Part shown: in pieces, positions 60,894 to 64,000 of the stretch
Numbering within the stretch: position 1 is the first letter of the stretch
Layout of the letters: each line of letters begins with the position of its first letter
Assembly (NCBI RefSeq): GCF_000444875.1
Contig: NC_021985.1
Location: forward strand, 1,116,001-1,180,000
Length of the DNA stretch: 64,000 nt
Reading direction: 5' to 3'
Source of the DNA: Streptomyces collinus Tu 365
GTDB taxonomy: Bacteria > Actinomycetota > Actinomycetes > Streptomycetales > Streptomycetaceae
Program-made: the position numbers and the translations under genes
The notes under the pieces: model-generated
The model's database searches: none
What the model was told of the DNA's origin: nothing
Seen by the model: the letters and a program-made list of their open reading frames with translations, nothing else

Positions 60894-63113
60894 TCAGTGG
60901 TCGCCGGCGGCCTGCCGCTGCCGGAACACCGCGACCCTGCGGTACAGCGCCACCGCCTCCGCGCCCCGGCCCAGTTGCTCAAGGCAGTGGGCCTCGTCGT
61001 TGCGGCTGGCGAGGGTGTCGGGGTGGTCCGGGCCGAGGACGCGTTCGCGGGCGGCGGCGACCCTGCCGTACTCGGTGAGCGCGGCCGTCCAGCGGCCGAG
61101 CCAGCCCAGGGCGACGGCGATCTCGCGGCGGCTGACCAGGGTGTCGGGATGGTCGGGGCCGAGGACGCGCTCGCGCTGCGCGCACACGTCGCGGGCCTCC
61201 GCCAGAGCCTCCTCCCAGCGTCCCAGCCGGCCGAGGTTGACGCCGACGCCGTGCCGGGCGCGCAGGGTGTCGGGGTGGGCGGCGCCCTGGGCCCGGGTGC
61301 GGTCCTCGACGAGGTCGCGGTAGACCCGCAGGGCGTCCGCGCTGCGGCCGAGCCGGCCGAGGCTGATCCCGGCCTCGTAGCGGGCGGCGAGGGTGTCCGG
61401 GTGGTCGGGGCCGAGGGTACGGGCACGCGCCTCGGCCACCTCCCGGTAGGTGCGCAGCGCCTCCTCCCAGCGTCCCGACTGCCCCAGTGTGTAGGCGACT
61501 TCGAACCGGGTCACCAGGGTGTCGGGGTGGTCGGGGCCGAGCACCCGGGCCCGCGCGGCGGCCACGTCGAGCGCCATGCGGTGCGCGTCCTCCAGGCGGC
61601 CGAGCCGGCTGAGGTTGAGGGCCAGGTTGTGCCGGCAGCGCAGGGTGTCGGCGTGGTCGGGCCCCATGACCCGCAGCCGGGCGGCCAGCACCGCGGTGTA
61701 GGTCTGGTGGGCCTCGAAGTGGCGGCCCAGCCGCCCCAGGACGTAGGCGGTCTCCTGGCGGGCGGCCAGGGTGTCGGGGTGGTCGGGGCCGAGGACGCGT
61801 TCCCGGGCCTCGGCGACGCCGGAGTAGGCGCGCAGCGCGGCGGCGGCCCGGCCGGTGCGGCTGAGGGTGAAGGCGGCCTCGTAGCGGCTGGCGAGGGTGT
61901 CGGGGTGGTCGGGGCCGAGCAGGGCCGCCCGTTCGGCGGCGACGGCCAGGTGGATCTCGCGGGCCCGGGCCCACCGGCCGCGCCGGGCCAGGGCGAGCCC
62001 CTCGTGGTGCCGGGCGGTGAGGGCGGCGACGGCGTCCGGGGACGGCCGGGTCGGCAGCGCCGGCCCGGCACCGGTGGCGGCCGGGAGGGTCCAGGCGCCG
62101 GTGAGGACCGCGCCGGGGTCGGCCGGGGCGGGGTGCGGTCCGGCACCGACCGCCTTGTGGCCGGTGGTCATGCCCCGGGTCCAGGACGGCAGGCGGGTCT
62201 CGCGCACGGGCGCCCCGCCGGCCGGCGGCCAGGTCGTCACCACCGTCGGCACGTACCCGGCCGCCGCACGGGCCGCCGCCAGCCGGCGCCCCACCTCGTC
62301 GGCGTCGTAGGGCCGGTCCTCGGGGCGCTTGGCCAGCAGGTCGAGGACGATCCGTTCGAAGGGCGCGGGCAGTTCGGGGCGCCGGACGCGCGGCGGTCCG
62401 GGCGGGGTGTCGCGGTGGCCCACGAGGATGGCCCAGGCGTCGTCCAGGTCGAACGGGGGCGTCCCGGTGGCGATCTCGTAGAGCACGCAGCCCAGCGAGT
62501 ACAGGTCGCTGCGCTGGTCGACCTCGGTGCCGGCGATCTGCTCCGGGGACATGTAGTGCGGGGTGCCCATCGCGACGCCGGTGCCGGTCAGCCGGGCGGT
62601 GAAGCCGATGTCGTGCCCGAGGCGGGCGATGCCGAAGTCGCAGATCTTCACCGTGCCGTCGGCCAGCCGGACGATGTTGGCGGGTTTCAGGTCGCGGTGC
62701 ACGACGCCCTGCCGGTGGGTGTACGCGAGGGCGGCCGCCACCTGCTCCGCGATGTCGATCACCTCGTCCACCGGCAGCGGGTGCCCCTCGGCGTCCTCCA
62801 GGAGCCGGCTGAGGTCGCGGCCGTCCAGGAGTTCCATGACGAGGTGGAGGACGCCGTCGTCCTCGCCGAAGTCGTGGACGACGGTCACCCCGCGGTGGGA
62901 CAGCGCCGCGGCCACCCGGGCCTCCCGGCGGAACCGCTCGCGCACCACCCGGGTGAGGGAGGGGTCGTGCTGCGGGCCGAGCGGCTTGAGGCACTTCACC
63001 GCGACCTGCCGCCCGAGGGACTCGTCCCGGGCCCGCCACACCTCGCCCATGCCGCCCCGCCCGATCAGGTCGAGCAGCCGGTAACGGCCCTGGATCAGCC
63101 TGTTCTCCCCCAT
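60894..63113 (-). CDS. Soluble Ser/Thr protein kinase with C-terminal TPR array
   Basis: An eukaryotic-type kinase of 739 residues. The kinase domain covers about 11-280: glycine loop IGRGGMGEVW, Lys40 in VAVKCLK, the catalytic loop HRDLKPAN with Asp141, DFG at 159-161, GTPHYMSPEQ and DLYSLGCVLYE. A Pro/Ala-rich linker (about 290-390) has no membrane helix, so unlike PknB-type sensors it is cytoplasmic. The remainder is an array of eight 42-residue TPR units of kinesin-light-chain type (LGPDHPDTLA signature), probably the scaffold that selects substrates. The ATG at 63113 lacks a strong ribosome site. It stands alone, 121 bp from the oxygenase gene on the same strand. Substrates cannot be predicted. 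Confidence 0.92.
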   Translation of the reverse strand: MGENRLIQGRYRLLDLIGRGGMGEVWRARDESLGRQVAVKCLKPLGPQHDPSLTRVVRERFRREARVAAALSHRGVTVVHDFGEDDGVLHLVMELLDGRDLSRLLEDAEGHPLPVDEVIDIAEQVAAALAYTHRQGVVHRDLKPANIVRLADGTVKICDFGIARLGHDIGFTARLTGTGVAMGTPHYMSPEQIAGTEVDQRSDLYSLGCVLYEIATGTPPFDLDDAWAILVGHRDTPPGPPRVRRPELPAPFERIVLDLLAKRPEDRPYDADEVGRRLAAARAAAGYVPTVVTTWPPAGGAPVRETRLPSWTRGMTTGHKAVGAGPHPAPADPGAVLTGAWTLPAATGAGPALPTRPSPDAVAALTARHHEGLALARRGRWARAREIHLAVAAERAALLGPDHPDTLASRYEAAFTLSRTGRAAAALRAYSGVAEARERVLGPDHPDTLAARQETAYVLGRLGRHFEAHQTYTAVLAARLRVMGPDHADTLRCRHNLALNLSRLGRLEDAHRMALDVAAARARVLGPDHPDTLVTRFEVAYTLGQSGRWEEALRTYREVAEARARTLGPDHPDTLAARYEAGISLGRLGRSADALRVYRDLVEDRTRAQGAAHPDTLRARHGVGVNLGRLGRWEEALAEARDVCAQRERVLGPDHPDTLVSRREIAVALGWLGRWTAALTEYGRVAAARERVLGPDHPDTLASRNDEAHCLEQLGRGAEAVALYRRVAVFRQRQAAGDH
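60912..61919. repeat. Eight tandem 126-bp repeats inside the kinase gene
   Basis: Copies start (minus strand) at 61919 and then every 126 bp down to 61037, each beginning with codons for LGPDHPDTL; the third and sixth units have diverged (MGPDHADTL, QGAAHPDTL). They encode the TPR array. Near-identical blocks may promote copy-number change by recombination. Confidence 0.9.
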
Positions 63114-63234
63114 CGCGCGCCGTCGCCCCCGTCGCCGTCCGCCCCACCCCTCAGGGACAGCGCCACGGCCCCCCGGGCCGCGCGCGACGCGACCCGTTCC
63201 GTGACACACCCCCCTGCCCGTCCAGTATGGCGGG

Positions 63235-64000
63235 CTATCGCCCCACTTTGTATGGTGCGGGCCGGGCTCCCGGGCCGAGTCTCGCCATGGCGCGCAGGAC
63301 GTGTTTGGGCGGCAGCTGCCAGCGCAGACGTGCGGGAACGCACCGCAGCACGGTGCCCGTGGCCCGGAGGCGGCGGGTGACGGTGGCGGCCGCGGGGGCC
63401 GGCCTGCCGTACAGCTCGTGGGCGTACGGGGGCAGGGAGGCGTAGGCCAGCTGCGCCACGCGCCGCCACAGCACCTCGCGCGCGGGGAGCAGGAGGGGGT
63501 GCGTCGGCGGACGGAGGAGGAAGTCGTCCACTTCGCGTGCCTCGGGTCCCGCGGCCAGTGCGGGCCGCACCTTCTCGAAGTACCGGGCCAGCTCGCCCCG
63601 GTCCGCCGGGACGGCGTCCGGGTCGAGGCCCACCAGGCGGGCGCTGACGCGGTGTTCGGCGATGTAGCGGTCGGCGTCGGCGTCGCCGAGCGGGAAGCCG
63701 GAGCGGCGCAGGACGTGCAGGTAGGAGTCGATCTCCGCGCAGTGCACCCAGAGCAGCAGTTCCGGCTCGTCGACGCCGTAGCGCTCGCCGGTCGCGGGGT
63801 CGGTCGCGCCGAGCAGCCGGTGGATCCGGCGCACCCGGGCGCCCGCCCGCTCTGCGGCCGCCGTGGTGCCGTACGTCGTGGTGCCGACGAAGTCCGCGGT
63901 ACGCATCAGCCGGCCCCAGGCGTCACGGCGGAAGTCGGAGTTCTGCAGCACGCCACGGACCGCCCGCGGGTGCAGGGCCTGCAGATACAGCGCGCGGATG
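63235..64000 (-). CDS. MpaB/DUF2236-family oxygenase, truncated by the window end
   Basis: The frame stays open to the last base, continuing upstream of the GTG at 63951 with RALYLQALHPRAVRGV, a typical internal MpaB motif, so the true N-terminus is outside the window. Recognisable family segments are LQNSDFRRDAWGRLMRTADFVGTTTYGT, RIHRLLGATDPATGERYGVDEPELLLWVHCAEIDSYL and the C-terminal PPTHPLLLPAREVLWRR. DUF2236 proteins are heme-binding; latex-clearing protein and MpaB, which cleaves a farnesyl chain, are characterised relatives. The visible part has 238 residues plus the edge. The role here is unknown; an oxidative function on lipid or isoprenoid chains would fit the nearby catabolic genes, but that is only a suggestion. 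Confidence 0.85.
   Translation of the reverse strand, partial: IRALYLQALHPRAVRGVLQNSDFRRDAWGRLMRTADFVGTTTYGTTAAAERAGARVRRIHRLLGATDPATGERYGVDEPELLLWVHCAEIDSYLHVLRRSGFPLGDADADRYIAEHRVSARLVGLDPDAVPADRGELARYFEKVRPALAAGPEAREVDDFLLRPPTHPLLLPAREVLWRRVAQLAYASLPPYAHELYGRPAPAAATVTRRLRATGTVLRCVPARLRWQLPPKHVLRAMARLGPGARPAPYKVGR

Noticed and set aside
60912..61919. Regular repeats that could suggest a CRISPR or satellite array
   Set aside because: Period is 126 bp with no unique spacers, and every copy is in frame and encodes a TPR unit of the kinase.

Overview
The window looks like Streptomyces chromosome. Base composition is very GC-rich, starts are often GTG (one TTG) with GGAGG-type ribosome sites, and there are lineage markers: a long chaplin with an LAxTG sorting signal, an SsgA-like sporulation protein, an NsdA-family protein, a DUF397 protein, and a phosphatase gene with a TTA (bldA-type) codon. 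I saw no rRNA, tRNA, CRISPR array, insertion sequence or phage gene.

Layout. (1) 1-11 kb: the end of a ROK regulator, a secreted GH2 exo-beta-D-glucosaminidase behind a clear promoter and operator, a secreted two-domain protein, two GNAT acetyltransferases, a chaplin, a secreted tripeptidyl aminopeptidase and a secreted DUF4232 protein. (2) 11-13 kb: a glutamine-hydrolysing asparagine synthase. (3) 13-33.5 kb, minus strand: a lipid-type polyketide assembly line. A fatty acyl-AMP ligase probably loads a 4600-residue PKS (ACP-KS-AT-DH-KR-ACP-KS-AT-DH-KR-ACP-condensation-FkbH). This is followed by an ACP-thioester reductase with an extra C-terminal domain, a hydrolase with Cys in place of the nucleophilic Ser, and an ordinary alpha/beta hydrolase. 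(4) 33.8-36 kb: a release-factor-like (baeRF) protein and a Gfo/Idh/MocA oxidoreductase. (5) 36-44.5 kb: development and envelope genes (SsgA-like protein, PAS-PP2C phosphatase, NsdA-like protein, phosphotransferase, amidase, hypothetical protein, DUF397). (6) 44.6-60.6 kb: acyl-CoA catabolism. An enoyl-CoA hydratase, a DUF35 protein and two thiolase-fold proteins lacking the nucleophilic Cys lie divergent from a FadD19-like ligase. This arrangement recalls the mycobacterial steroid side-chain genes Rv3515c-Rv3523. A PaaK-type ligase, two further acyl-CoA ligases, a nitronate-monooxygenase-family flavoprotein and a phytoene-desaturase-like oxidoreductase follow, with an LTA-synthase-like membrane protein and a hydrolase set among them. 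(7) 60.9-64 kb: a Ser/Thr kinase with eight 42-residue TPR units and a truncated MpaB/DUF2236 oxygenase.

The strongest candidate for an undescribed system is the FAAL-PKS-FkbH-reductase line. I infer that a fatty acid is extended twice, joined by the condensation domain to a three-carbon unit supplied by the FkbH domain on the reductase's own ACP, and released by reduction. No product can be read from the sequence. Several promoter-proximal palindromes are described, including a shared CTGA-N7-TCAG element in two acyl-CoA promoters, a PaaR-like site before paaK and a likely CsnR-type operator before the glucosaminidase.
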